From CAVPKN01 sp964588495 (lineage in GTDB: Bacteria; Chlamydiota; Chlamydiia; Chlamydiales; JAAKFR01), in NCBI GenBank assembly GCA_964588495.1, contig CAZPPS010000002.1:62001-126000 (forward strand): a DNA stretch of 64,000 bases. Direction: 5' to 3'. The position numbers and the translations under genes are program-made. The notes beneath the pieces are model-generated. The model was not told the origin of the DNA, ran no database searches, and was given only the letters and a program-made list of their open reading frames with translations. Shown here piece by piece: positions 1 through 8,842 of the stretch (its first letter is position 1; each line of letters begins with the position of its first letter).

Positions 1-58
1 TATTTTTAACGTCGCCCATAATTTAAACCATTTAGTTTTATTATGCGCCGCCATTATA

Positions 59-1144
59 TCAAACTATAAATGAAAAATCTATATTATTCTCAACTAATTC
101 AATAGCTTTTTCTACTTTTGAAATATCTTCTTTGCGAATCTTGGCTGTAAAGGATGTTATCATCCGCATAGCTTCGTAACTTGACTGCGCTGCATAAAGA
201 CTTGGAATCTCGGCGGCTTTCAATCTTGCAATCAAAGCAGGCATGGGTGGATGTTTTCCTGTTAAAATAATTCCATGGTGGGGGTCATTTTGTTGGAACT
301 GTCTTTGTTCGATAAGGGCGTCCACAATATCTTCTCGAGTCGCTGGCGTGACGATCAGTTGATTAGGAAAAATGCTTTCTTTAAATCTTTGAACAGAAGT
401 TGCAACCAGACGGATGCTTTGGAAATGGAGGTAATGAAAATTTTCACCTGACAGCATGCTTGTGTTAAACAATGTTTCAAAATCTTCCATCGAAGGTGTA
501 TTTAAAAATTGATTATAGGGGATGCAGCCAATGAGAGGAATATTCCATCTTTCTAAAGCTTTTTTGAAATATCCGAGGATCATCTCTTTTTTTTCTGGAA
601 TCACACGATTTAAGATCACACCTCTGATTTTAACGCCAAAAAGATCACAAAGCCCTTTGTTCAGAGCCAGCTCATCAAAGGCGCTCCCAAGCCCCCCTTT
701 GGCAATAATGACAATATCAAGTCCCAAAGAAGCTGCTATAGAGGCATTGCTCAAATTTACAATCGAGCCCACCCCCACGTGTCCTGTCCCTTCCACAATG
801 ATAAAATCGTTAGAAGCTTCAATTTTTTCAAATGCCCGGTGGATTTTTTCTTTGAGGGTATTTTCGCTGATTTTACCATCGAGATAATCCCGCGTGAAGC
901 CTCGAGGAAATATCACAGGGCTCATGTCAGCATAATCCGAGGGTAGATGGAAATGTTCCTTGAAAAGGACAACATCTTTATCGACCAAAAGATTGTGCTC
1001 GACCCTTTGGTGCTGCTGACCTACAGGTTTCATAAATCCCAGATTATGAAACTTTTTTTTCAAAATGGCAATCATCCCAAGGCAAACCGTCGTTTTGCCC
1101 ACATTTTGCCCTGTTGCGGCTACAAAAATCCCTTTTTTTGACAT
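59..1144 (-). CDS. P-loop AAA_26 / DRTGG-domain protein (phosphotransacetylase N-terminal-like)
   Basis: A 361-residue protein of the dethiobiotin synthetase/CobQ-like P-loop class. The Walker A motif GQNVGKTT lies at about residues 12-19, followed by the KPVGQ strand typical of BioD and of the N-terminal part of long phosphotransacetylases. The last ~110 residues resemble a DRTGG domain (TPATREDIV near residue 270, then a GIILTG strand). The catalytic acetyltransferase domain of Pta is absent, so this is the stand-alone regulatory/ATPase half. The substrate is unknown; a cobyrinate- or biotin-type amidation or ligation cannot be excluded. It is divergent from mutY, with an 83-bp spacer holding one end of the 166-bp palindromic repeat. 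Confidence 0.75.
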   Translation of the reverse strand: MSKKGIFVAATGQNVGKTTVCLGMIAILKKKFHNLGFMKPVGQQHQRVEHNLLVDKDVVLFKEHFHLPSDYADMSPVIFPRGFTRDYLDGKISENTLKEKIHRAFEKIEASNDFIIVEGTGHVGVGSIVNLSNASIAASLGLDIVIIAKGGLGSAFDELALNKGLCDLFGVKIRGVILNRVIPEKKEMILGYFKKALERWNIPLIGCIPYNQFLNTPSMEDFETLFNTSMLSGENFHYLHFQSIRLVATSVQRFKESIFPNQLIVTPATREDIVDALIEQRQFQQNDPHHGIILTGKHPPMPALIARLKAAEIPSLYAAQSSYEAMRMITSFTAKIRKEDISKVEKAIELVENNIDFSFIV

Positions 1145-1165
1145 CGGAAAATCGCTATAGTTACA

Positions 1166-1201
1166 CCTGAGGATGAGGGAAAAGAACCCAAAACTCAGGT
1201 T
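1166..1201. repeat. Solo right end of the 166-bp palindromic repeat
   Basis: These 36 bases match the right arm of the three complete palindromes at 2395, 23426 and 54197: CCTGAGGATGAGGGAAAAGA followed by ACCCAAAACTCAGGTT. The left arm and centre are missing. It lies between two divergent genes, so it is either a decayed copy or a terminus left after deletion. Confidence 0.7.
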
Positions 1202-1227
1202 AGTTTCGAAATTTTCAGGTTAACAAA

Positions 1228-2262
1228 TTGCAGAATTTCCCCGTACAAAAGCTCAAAGAGTGGTTCATCGCTAGTAAACGGGCCTTGCCCTGGCGTGAGA
1301 ATTCAAATCCTTACCGTGTCTGGATCTCCGAGGTGATGTTACAGCAAACCCAAGTAGGGGTTGTCATTCCCTATTTTGAAAGGTGGATGGAAAAATTTCC
1401 AACTGTTGAAGCTTTGGCAGCAGCGTCAGAGCTTGAAGTTCTCAAATTGTGGGAGGGCCTCGGCTATTATTCGCGGGCAAAAAACTTACGCCTCGCGGCT
1501 TTGCAGATTATGGAGCATTTTGGGGGTAAACTCCCTTCAGATCCCGAATCCCTGGCTTTGATCAAGGGGATTGGCCCCTACACACAAGGGGCAATCCGCG
1601 GCTTTGCATTTAAGCAGAAAGCCGCCGCAGTCGATGGCAATGTCATGAGAGTTTTGAGTCGATTTCTCGCCTTTGAAGAGGTTGTGTGCGAGCCAAAATC
1701 GAAAATGAAGCTCGTAGCCTACGCAGAAAAGATGCTCCCGGATGACGAACCCTGGCTGATCAGCGAAGGGCTTATTGAGCTAGGGGCTCTTGTATGCACA
1801 AAAAAAGCGCAGTGTTCTCTCTGCCCGCTCAAAAAAGAGTGTCTCAGTTTCCGTCATCATCTTCAGGATCAGCTCCCCAAAAAGAAGGCGCGCACGCGCA
1901 CTGTATTTTTGGAGAGGATTGTGGCGGTGATCCGCTGGGAGGGACGCTATCTTTTGAAGAGGGAAGATGAGGGGAAAGTGATGGGGGGGCTCTACGAATT
2001 CCCTTATGTGGAGTGTGGCGATTTGGAGGAAGGGACGGGGATGCTTGAAAAGCTTTTGGGGCTGAAGCTGAGATATGTCGAAGCTTTGCCTGAGCAAGAA
2101 CATACGTTTACGCATCATAGGGCGCGCTTGTTTCCCCATGTGTTTGAGGTTGAGGGTGTGTGTGAGGGGAGTCCTTTCTGGAAAAGCGGGGAGGAGATGA
2201 GGGATTTGCCGTTCTCTTCTGGTCACCGTCGGGTCTTAGATAGCCTAGATAAAGAATTTTAG
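1228..2262 (+). CDS. mutY: A/G-specific adenine DNA glycosylase MutY
   Basis: Removes adenine mispaired with guanine or 8-oxoguanine in base excision repair. The 344-residue product has the full family pattern: the catalytic Glu in SEVMLQQTQ (residue 35), a helix-hairpin-helix GIGPYT at 114-119, the catalytic Asp in AVDGNV (136), and an iron-sulfur loop with Cys190, Cys196, Cys199 and Cys205. The C-terminal third (from about residue 225) has the Nudix-like fold that recognises 8-oxoG. The start chosen is TTG at 1228, because the family's N-terminal helix begins right there and I see no better ATG. It ends in front of a palindromic repeat. Confidence 0.93.
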   Translation: MQNFPVQKLKEWFIASKRALPWRENSNPYRVWISEVMLQQTQVGVVIPYFERWMEKFPTVEALAAASELEVLKLWEGLGYYSRAKNLRLAALQIMEHFGGKLPSDPESLALIKGIGPYTQGAIRGFAFKQKAAAVDGNVMRVLSRFLAFEEVVCEPKSKMKLVAYAEKMLPDDEPWLISEGLIELGALVCTKKAQCSLCPLKKECLSFRHHLQDQLPKKKARTRTVFLERIVAVIRWEGRYLLKREDEGKVMGGLYEFPYVECGDLEEGTGMLEKLLGLKLRYVEALPEQEHTFTHHRARLFPHVFEVEGVCEGSPFWKSGEEMRDLPFSSGHRRVLDSLDKEF

Positions 2263-2394
2263 CGTTATGAAAAGTGTAAGATGTAAAGGATATGCTTGAT
2301 AAGCAGGATAGGGAAAAAATGTTTTTAAAATTTTTTCTTATCCTGCATATCATGTGTATCTTGTTCTATCGTACGCGCTTCATTTTTGCTAAAT

Positions 2395-2560
2395 AACCTG
2401 AGTTTTGGGTTATTTTTCCTCGTAATCAGCGGATTTTTGTGAGGCAAAATCGCAATTTTTTGCGAAGCTCATAGCTGAAAGCGCTATTTGCGAGCAAAAA
2501 AGTGCGATTTGGACCACAAAAATCCCTGAGGATGAGGGAAAAGAACCCAAAATTCAGGTT
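2395..2560. repeat. 166-bp palindromic repeat, copy 1 (MITE-like)
   Basis: The element begins AACCTGAGTTTTGGGTT and ends with the complementary AACCCAAAATTCAGGTT, and most of the interior is also self-complementary (GGATTTTTGTG against CACAAAAATCC). Copies of the same length lie at 23426 and 54197. AAAT directly precedes and follows this copy, a possible 4-bp target duplication, although the flanks are AT-rich. It lies between the converging ends of mutY and the large gene at 2618. Otherwise the 355-base gap from 2263 to 2617 shows nothing I recognise. Confidence 0.85.
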
Positions 2561-2617
2561 AAATAATCTCTAGTCAATCTAGGGTATCGTGCCGCGGAGG
2601 GAATGAGGGGTCAAGAG

Positions 2618-5600
2618 TTAGTTCTTCTGACGCCGAGCGATATCGAGGAATAAGAGCCGTAGCATAAGCTGTTTGTAGTGAAATGGTTTTCCAAGAGCGA
2701 TCGTGAGAGCTTTGATTCTATCGGCAATCAGAGGAGTGATCTGTCCAATCATCCTTGGGGCAAGGTTATTTAGAAGTTTTACCTCCCCAACCGATATACA
2801 TCCTTTGACATCAAGTTGTCCTTTAAAAGAATTTAAGCATTCAATTTGTTTGCCAATTTCTGGTGCGAGCGTTGCAATATCCGTTAATTTGTTTTCAATC
2901 CCAGCCCTTTTTGCCTCGCTATTTTCTTTAAGTATTTTAGTGATCTGAGTTGTTACATTGCTAATTTCGTCCTGCACCCTTTTTTGCAGTTCTGTCAAAC
3001 CATTTTCGTCCAGACTTTTGACCTCTTCTGGAAAGGTTGACAGCTTTTGTTTATACAAATCTTTGATCCCATCAATTGCTGCAAAAGCGGGGATACGGGA
3101 GCGGAACATCGAAGAATGCAGAATTTTATAGAGTTTACTGGGTTTTTCATCCTTCAGATGTGGAAAAATATGCTTTTCGACAAGGGAGTCTTTACTTTCT
3201 AGAATATCCGTACGGAGACTTTTAATTTGCTGCTCCAGTTTTTCCTTTTGTTCTTGGACTTTTTCCTCTGTCGGAAACAGTTTAGAGATTGCAAGATCAC
3301 GATACTCTTTTGTGATCAATCCAAGTTTTTCTACCTTTTGAAAAATAAGATCAAATTTTTTGATCGCAATTGCAGTCTTAATCTCTTCATGTTTTTTGTA
3401 ATGGAGCGTCATGCTTTTCAAGTCGGGAGCAATCTTCGCTTTGATACTCAAGGGAGAGTTAGAATTGATCGGTTTCAAAATCCTTTCTGGTCCATCAAAA
3501 TTCTTTTCCACGAGTATCTTGTCTAATAGGCCAGAAATTGTGTCTGCATTTATTATCTCATTCCGATCATTTTCTACTAAATCAGCGTTTGAAGCGATCT
3601 TTTCTAATGTTTGACTGATTTGTGTTAACGCAGAAATTGCAACTGAATAAAGATTGTGAAGATCCCCTTTAACGTCGCTATAGCAACTCTGGAGGTCCTG
3701 ACTGTGCAATTGCGTAGTAATATGTTTTAGGTAATTTTCAATCAATAGATGCATCTCGGAGAGTCGTTTATGCACCTCGGGATTTTCTTTTTTCTCCGCA
3801 TCATTCAAGCTCTGTAATTTTGCAAAAGCTCGTGTCAATTCATCTGCGAAGTTTTGGTAATTCTCCTGCTCTTTTTGCACATAGGCTTTGATGGCTTTGT
3901 GCCGCTCGCCACTGGCATTTTTTAAATGATTTTCTAAAGCAGCAGAAGCCGCTGATTGCACAAGGCGATTTTGTAAAGTGGTCAGGTTTTCATCGACACG
4001 GGCACATTCTTCTTCAAACTGCCGCTTAATTTCCGCTTCTTTATTTTCAGGCACATAGGAGTAAGTTTTGTCGAGGACTTCAAACACAGTTTGCAACTGT
4101 GTTTCAATTTGGGTTTCCTTATTATCAAATAATGAGATAAGCGATGTTTCGAGCAGATCTGTGCAGGCATCTTCTAATACTTTTTCTAAAGACAAAGGCT
4201 CCCAATTTCCAAAGGCGCTCAGTGCCTGCATGGCTTCTGCGACAAATGAGGTGACTTTATTATCAAGATGGCGCAGCTTTCTTTCATCGCCATTACAAAG
4301 CTCGTTATCAATAAAGCGCATCAATTTTTGACTATGCTGATGCAGGCTTAAATGCAGTCTTTGAGAGATAAACTGCTTTTTTTGTGAAGCAAGCCCTGCC
4401 AGTTTGGATTGGGGATCTATCATAAGCTCCGCGTCAAGACCTCTTGCACGGTCAATCATTTCCACAATTTGAGTGAGTCGTTGCTGAATCAGACTTTTGA
4501 GACCAAGTTGTGCATGCTGGACAGAACTGCTCCCTTCGGTGAGCATTTTTTCAACGATACCGGTTTCTTGTAATATGTAGCCAACAATCGCTTTACGAAG
4601 ACCGTTGACGATCCATTCCAGGATGCTAGAAATCAATGGAATGCGGTATCCCCAAGCCGTAACTTGCGCACTTGGGATAAAATTTTGGACAACATACTCA
4701 TTAAAAATGGAAATCAGCTGTTCTTCAGTAAATTCTTGATCCCCATATTTTTTAATCGTGCGCACCAAAAACTCATCTAAAGTCCCTGCCTCATCTGTTC
4801 TTGGAGCATAGAGATAGTTTTTGCGTCCTAGCTCAATGCGTCCATAATAGCTCGTCATGTCATTGATTTTTTGTTCGACGACTTTCAGAACGTCGACCTC
4901 ATTTCTTAATAAGCTACGGACACCTTCCACCACATTTTCAATCGTAGGTAGAATGACAGGGCGAATAAACCAGATGATGATTCCGTAAATCATTTTGTAG
5001 AAGTAGTAGCGGATGGTTTTTTTGCCAAACTGTTTCAGGTATTTTTTTTCAATGTCACCACCCTCTGTGAGGAGTTTTTTGTAATGTGAAGGGTGAGTTG
5101 AAAAGTCGAAAATGTAATGGATGGTGTTCATCGCAGCAAAGTGGACCGTTTTTTCAGCAAATGCGCGCCGCATGTCATCGGTTTTTGTCTCGAGTTCTTT
5201 CAGTTTTTTAAGCTCGTCAACTGTGAGTTTGTGGGGGACAAATGAGGATTTTTTTGTATCGGGTTCTTCCTCCTCTTGTGGGGTACAAATCCGTTTATGC
5301 TGTGTGCGCAGGGATGTATAAGAGTTCTGACAACGGACAAGCGAATGGATTGGAGTGACTCCGTCGTTATTTTTTTCAGTGGCAGCGCGTGCATTTCTAA
5401 GTTTTTCGTTAGCAGAGGTTTTGATGCTTAAATTGACGCCGCCAAAAAGAAGGTGGTATTTATCAAGCTGACCCCAAACATCTTTTGCAACCTCAGGTAA
5501 GGGCTGGTCTTTTTCTTTGACTTCTTTTAAAGTTGCGAGAGCTCTTTCACGTAGATTGGCATCTTCTTCATCAAGCTCATGCGTTTCTGAATTTTTTAGT

Positions 5601-5905
5601 AGGATTTCCAAAGCAGAGACAGAAATTTTTGAGATTCCATGTGTGGTCAATTGAGAAATTTGATCAAACAGGCTCTTATTTTCAGTTTGTTCGCCCCCCA
5701 TTCCCTTCAAAACACCCTTTGTGACCCCCTCAAAGAAGGGTTGGGGATTTGCAAACACTTGCTTCAAAGTATCAGAGGTATCCTTGATCGTGTCTGTGGT
5801 ATCCTTGATCTTGCTCAAGGTGCTGGGGCCTGAAAGATAGTTTGTGACAGTACCCCAGACGTCATAGGGGGGATTTGGTTCGTGGTCGGGGAAAGGGGCG
5901 TACAT
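2618..5905 (-). CDS. Large helical protein of unknown function (~1095 residues)
   Basis: I do not recognise a family. The product is rich in charged residues and predicted helix, with long Glu/Lys/Leu stretches suggesting coiled coil through the middle and C-terminal parts. Two hydrophobic patches (around IIIWFIRPVILPTI, residues ~315-330, and LISSILEWIV, ~425-440) could contact a membrane. No signal peptide and no N-terminal two-helix Inc lobe are visible. The start chosen is the ATG at 5905 (MYAPFPDHEPN); an ATG at 5956 would overlap the divergent methyltransferase. A secreted effector is possible in a chlamydia, but that is inference from size and composition only. Confidence 0.7.
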   Translation of the reverse strand: MYAPFPDHEPNPPYDVWGTVTNYLSGPSTLSKIKDTTDTIKDTSDTLKQVFANPQPFFEGVTKGVLKGMGGEQTENKSLFDQISQLTTHGISKISVSALEILLKNSETHELDEEDANLRERALATLKEVKEKDQPLPEVAKDVWGQLDKYHLLFGGVNLSIKTSANEKLRNARAATEKNNDGVTPIHSLVRCQNSYTSLRTQHKRICTPQEEEEPDTKKSSFVPHKLTVDELKKLKELETKTDDMRRAFAEKTVHFAAMNTIHYIFDFSTHPSHYKKLLTEGGDIEKKYLKQFGKKTIRYYFYKMIYGIIIWFIRPVILPTIENVVEGVRSLLRNEVDVLKVVEQKINDMTSYYGRIELGRKNYLYAPRTDEAGTLDEFLVRTIKKYGDQEFTEEQLISIFNEYVVQNFIPSAQVTAWGYRIPLISSILEWIVNGLRKAIVGYILQETGIVEKMLTEGSSSVQHAQLGLKSLIQQRLTQIVEMIDRARGLDAELMIDPQSKLAGLASQKKQFISQRLHLSLHQHSQKLMRFIDNELCNGDERKLRHLDNKVTSFVAEAMQALSAFGNWEPLSLEKVLEDACTDLLETSLISLFDNKETQIETQLQTVFEVLDKTYSYVPENKEAEIKRQFEEECARVDENLTTLQNRLVQSAASAALENHLKNASGERHKAIKAYVQKEQENYQNFADELTRAFAKLQSLNDAEKKENPEVHKRLSEMHLLIENYLKHITTQLHSQDLQSCYSDVKGDLHNLYSVAISALTQISQTLEKIASNADLVENDRNEIINADTISGLLDKILVEKNFDGPERILKPINSNSPLSIKAKIAPDLKSMTLHYKKHEEIKTAIAIKKFDLIFQKVEKLGLITKEYRDLAISKLFPTEEKVQEQKEKLEQQIKSLRTDILESKDSLVEKHIFPHLKDEKPSKLYKILHSSMFRSRIPAFAAIDGIKDLYKQKLSTFPEEVKSLDENGLTELQKRVQDEISNVTTQITKILKENSEAKRAGIENKLTDIATLAPEIGKQIECLNSFKGQLDVKGCISVGEVKLLNNLAPRMIGQITPLIADRIKALTIALGKPFHYKQLMLRLLFLDIARRQKN

Positions 5906-5950
5906 AAAACCAACTTCTGTTACAATTTGAAGGATAGATTTTATAGGAAC

Positions 5951-6670
5951 ATGCAAAAACTTCCAATCTTTGTAGAAAAAAATAAAACGGAGCGGCAGCG
6001 GTATGAGGAAGATCAGCGCTCAAAAAGTGCTCTTTTGGGACTTGAAGAGCTCGATGGGTTTGCAACTGTTGCAGGCAAAATCAGGCTTGAAAGGACTTTA
6101 GAGCTTCTTTTTAAAGAGATTGATGTTTCCGGACAACGCATTGCAGATTTAGGATGCGGAGTACCCCACATTTTGGAAAGCTTAGGTTCTGCAGGCGCTG
6201 ACATCACCGCTGTCGATATTAACGAGAAAGTTGTAAAACAGCTCACTGAGCAAAAAATTGCTCATTTTGATAAATGCATTCCCTATCTTCCCTTCCAAGA
6301 CAAGGCATTTGATGGACTCATTTTTACAGATGTGATCGCACACATCGATCCTAAGCTATATCGACTCACCTTTTCTGAACTTGCACGCATTCTCAAGCGC
6401 GACGGGTGGCTCATCTGTTCCACTCCTCTGGATTTGGATTCTTATGATGCCAAAGAGCAGTTCATTCAGCTTGTGAGATCTGAATTTGAATGTATCAGCT
6501 TTCGAAAAAGCTACCACCGTCTTTATTTGCTGATTTCCCGCCTGATCAAAGAAAGTTCTCCTTTTTGGAACAAAAAACTTAATTTAGCTTTAGAAAAAGC
6601 CTCCAAAATTCTGTTTGGTGATGGAGCCATGAGCCATCTGATAGTTCTGGCTCGAAAAAAGGGAATGTAA
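5951..6670 (+). CDS. Class I SAM-dependent methyltransferase (UbiG/Methyltransf_11 type)
   Basis: A 239-residue protein with the S-adenosylmethionine-binding signature IADLGCGVPHIL (motif I, about residue 60), an acidic residue ending the next strand (AVDI, ~82), and the LIFTDVIAHID stretch (motif IV). The layout is that of small-molecule methyltransferases related to UbiG/Coq3, but the substrate cannot be read. The start at 5951 (MQKLPIF) is preferred to an upstream in-frame codon because the earlier residues would run into the divergent gene. It lies 14 bp upstream of the SRP RNA on the same strand. Confidence 0.8.
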   Translation: MQKLPIFVEKNKTERQRYEEDQRSKSALLGLEELDGFATVAGKIRLERTLELLFKEIDVSGQRIADLGCGVPHILESLGSAGADITAVDINEKVVKQLTEQKIAHFDKCIPYLPFQDKAFDGLIFTDVIAHIDPKLYRLTFSELARILKRDGWLICSTPLDLDSYDAKEQFIQLVRSEFECISFRKSYHRLYLLISRLIKESSPFWNKKLNLALEKASKILFGDGAMSHLIVLARKKGM

Positions 6671-6684
6671 TATCCTCTTTTATC

Positions 6685-6789
6685 GCCGGGGACCTTGTGG
6701 AGGAGGCAGTCCGAACCAGGTCAGGACCGGAAGGTAGCAGCCTTAAGGATGAAAGCCTTTCGCCTCGAGATAATCTCCGGCCCTTTTTT
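6685..6789 (+). ncRNA. ffs: 4.5S-type signal recognition particle RNA, with terminator
   Basis: The conserved SRP domain IV hairpin is clear: GGTCAGGACCGGAAGGTAGC, with a GGAA tetraloop closed by ACC/GGT, followed by AGCCTTAAGG. The ends form a stem: GCCGGGGA at 6685-6692 pairs with TCTCCGGC at 6774-6781, with one G-U pair. A run of six T follows immediately and completes an intrinsic terminator. At roughly 100 nt this is the small bacterial form without the Alu domain. The RNA binds Ffh and targets membrane proteins to the translocon. The transcript start is estimated. Confidence 0.93.
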
Positions 6790-6806
6790 GAATTTGTAGG
6801 AATAAT

Positions 6807-7427
6807 ATGAGAAGCTTGATTTTATCTTTGGCAGCATTAACTCTTTTGTGTGGAGGATGTGCAGTACGGCGTGATACAGCGCTTTTAACTGTTACAGGAA
6901 AACAAAAACCGATCGTTGCTATTTTGCCAGTGATTGATAAAGCCGGACAAACTTCCCTTCCTTGGGACCTTTCCCAGGAATTGACCAATGAAATTCGTGG
7001 AAAAGCCTTCAATTCGAAAAAAATGTATCTTCTCAAAGGGGAAGGAACTCTTGCGATTGCGCATGCATTAAGCACGCCCGATGTGCGGGCCATTTCTGCA
7101 AGAGCTGCCGATAAGCTGGGCGCTGCAGAGTTTGTGGTTGTCACAGAAGTGATCGAACAAGATGAGGGGAGTCTGGCAGCAGGTTCCATGCAATCAATCG
7201 CGCTCCGTCTCCGTGTCCTTGATGTGCGCAAAGAGACTCCTAAAGTAATTCTCCAAGAAGTTTTAGATCAAAATTACGTGATCTCCCGCGCCTTCACAGG
7301 CTGCGACTATGAAAAAACATGCTGGGGCACCGAAGCTTTCAACTATACTCCAATGGGAATGGCTCATAGCCGCCTAGTTCGTGAGTTAGTGGCTCGCATC
7401 GAATCCTACGTAGAGTCTGCAATCTAA
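6807..7427 (+). CDS. Lipoprotein, LpoB/CsgG-like N-terminal fold
   Basis: A 206-residue exported lipoprotein. The N-terminus has a basic start, a hydrophobic core and the lipobox LCGGC, with the lipidated cysteine at residue 18. The following region (KPIVAILPVIDKAG, then WDLSQELTNEI) has the layout of LpoB/CsgG-type periplasmic lipoproteins, in which a conserved strand is followed by a helix and a nucleotide-binding-like fold. Its role in a chlamydia is unknown; envelope assembly or activation of peptidoglycan synthesis are guesses. It follows the SRP RNA and its terminator, so it probably has its own promoter. Confidence 0.72.
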   Translation: MRSLILSLAALTLLCGGCAVRRDTALLTVTGKQKPIVAILPVIDKAGQTSLPWDLSQELTNEIRGKAFNSKKMYLLKGEGTLAIAHALSTPDVRAISARAADKLGAAEFVVVTEVIEQDEGSLAAGSMQSIALRLRVLDVRKETPKVILQEVLDQNYVISRAFTGCDYEKTCWGTEAFNYTPMGMAHSRLVRELVARIESYVESAI

Positions 7428-7460
7428 TTCTCCGTGCCTGTGTTCCGTGTCTGAAAGTTT

Positions 7461-7770
7461 GTCAACGCAGAGACGCAGAGGCGCAAATGACGCAAGAGAG
7501 AGAAAAATAAATATCCCTTCTCTGTGTCCTCTCTGCTCTCTGTGGTTTAATAAATTCCCTCAGATTAGAGAGCCGGAATGTTGCGTGGAAAATAAAAAAC
7601 CACAGAGAACACAGAGGACACAGAGAAGGGAATATTTATATTTTTCTTTGTGTCTTTGTATCTTCGTGTCTTTGTGTTTAAATCATTTTTCCGTTTGAAG
7701 TGCTTAATGGGCAGTATCTCCATTTTTTTCTTCTTTGTGCCTTTTGCGTCTCTGCTGCCTCTGCCTTGTT
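7461..7770. repeat. Composite CACAGAG/CACAAAGAC intergenic repeat, copy 1
   Basis: This fills the 423-base gap from 7428 to 7850. Short inverted arms are nested: ACGCAGAGACGC near 7464 against GCGTCTCTGC near 7746, and CTCTGTGGTTT near 7540 against AAACCACAGAG near 7600, followed by CTTTGTGTCTTTG. An open frame across it (about 80 codons, 7447-7698) is a by-product of the repeat and has no protein character. The same arms recur at 8733, 11690, 20648, 36620, 45465 and 55854. Confidence 0.85.
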
Positions 7771-7850
7771 TTGCTCGCTTAGTTACGAAATCCGGTATCC
7801 AAAAATATTTTTATTCGCTCTAATCTCTTAAAAATTGTAAAAGCAAGCTC

Positions 7851-8729
7851 ATGGAACTGCTCGATCTAGAATTTTCCCTTGTAGGTTTTATCCTTTTCCT
7901 CGCCCTGACGGTGTTTGTGTTTTGGATAGCTAAAAAGAAATCCTTTTTTCATTTGCCCTCTCAAGGGGAAAGCCTCCCGCCCGTCACTTTTAAGCAGACT
8001 TTGGGGGCATTTTTAACTTATGCTCTCTTTTCCTTTATCGTTTTGCCTCTCGTTCTGGTGTTTTTTGGCTGGTTAAAGACTGGACAAATTGGGAAACTTG
8101 GCCTATCGGCTCACACGCTCAGTTGGGTTCAGATAGGAGCCTTATGGTTGATTTTTTTTCTCCTTGTGCTCTACCTATTTTTGATTCGTAAAGAGAGTCG
8201 GAACTATATTTTTTGGGCAACTAAGGAAAAAAGCTTTTCCCGTGCTTACAAAGGTTTTGGAATGGGAATCGTAGCCTGGTTTGTCAGCTACCCCTTTGTA
8301 TTGCTTGTCAGTCTGATTATCAAATATGTTTCAAACAAGATCTGGGGACCTACGGACGCGGAACAAGTGGCTGTCAAATACCTCAAAAGTACAATGGATA
8401 GTCCAGTTCTCTTTGGTGCGATGATCTTGACAATTGTCGTTATTGTCCCATTTACCGAAGAGCTCTTGTTTAGGGGTTTCCTGCAAAATTTTATCAAGCG
8501 TCATTTAGGAAGAAACTGGGCCATTGGGCTTACAGCGCTCCTCTTTTCCCTTGCTCACTTTTCATTGAGCCAGGGAATGACGAATGTCCAATTACTGACA
8601 TCCCTTTTTCTCCTTGCCCTCTTTATCAGTTTTATCTACGAGCGGGAAGGGACATTGTGGGCTCCTGTTGGCTTGCACGTCATCTTTAATGCCTGGAATG
8701 TGTTGTTGATTGCTTTGTCTGCCGAGTAA
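7851..8729 (+). CDS. CPBP-family intramembrane metalloprotease (CAAX/Abi type)
   Basis: A 292-residue polytopic membrane protein with about eight hydrophobic segments. The three CPBP motifs are present: EELLFRG (glutamate pair and arginine, ~residues 204-210), FSLAHF (histidine, ~230) and HVIFNAWN (histidine and asparagine near the C-terminus). Members cleave CAAX-type proteins, process bacteriocins or give self-immunity. It is about 15 kb from the RiPP genes, so a link to peptide maturation is only a possibility. The start at 7851 follows a weak ribosome site. Confidence 0.88.
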   Translation: MELLDLEFSLVGFILFLALTVFVFWIAKKKSFFHLPSQGESLPPVTFKQTLGAFLTYALFSFIVLPLVLVFFGWLKTGQIGKLGLSAHTLSWVQIGALWLIFFLLVLYLFLIRKESRNYIFWATKEKSFSRAYKGFGMGIVAWFVSYPFVLLVSLIIKYVSNKIWGPTDAEQVAVKYLKSTMDSPVLFGAMILTIVVIVPFTEELLFRGFLQNFIKRHLGRNWAIGLTALLFSLAHFSLSQGMTNVQLLTSLFLLALFISFIYEREGTLWAPVGLHVIFNAWNVLLIALSAE

Positions 8730-8732
8730 TTC

Positions 8733-8830
8733 CCGTGCCCTTACCCAATTAAACAAAAAGACACGAAGACACAAAGAGAAAGAAACTTATTCTCTCTCTC
8801 TCTTTGTGTTGAATTCGCGAAAGGGCACGG
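8733..8830. repeat. CCGTGCCCTT-bounded CACAAAGAC repeat, copy 2
   Basis: CCGTGCCCTT at 8733-8742 is the reverse complement of AAGGGCACGG at 8821-8830. Inside lie ACACGAAGACACAAAGAG and the opposing CTCTTTGTGTT. The copy thus combines the GTGCCC hairpin family and the CACAAAGAC family in one nested palindrome between two converging genes. Confidence 0.75.
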
Positions 8831-8842
8831 AAAATCTAGCGA

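Noticed and set aside
5862..6065. Minus-strand frame overlapping the divergent starts at 5905 and 5951
   Set aside because: Out of frame with both neighbours, low complexity, no support; the two divergent genes explain the region.
7447..7698. Open frame of 83 codons reading ENKKPQRTQRTQRRE
   Set aside because: It is a translation of the CACAGAG/CACAAAGAC repeat; the same peptide words appear wherever the repeat occurs and no protein family is involved.
7851..8729. CPBP protease as the leader peptidase of the RiPP system
   Set aside because: It is 15 kb from the enzymes and the family is common and diverse; distance and lack of co-transcription give no support, so no link is claimed.
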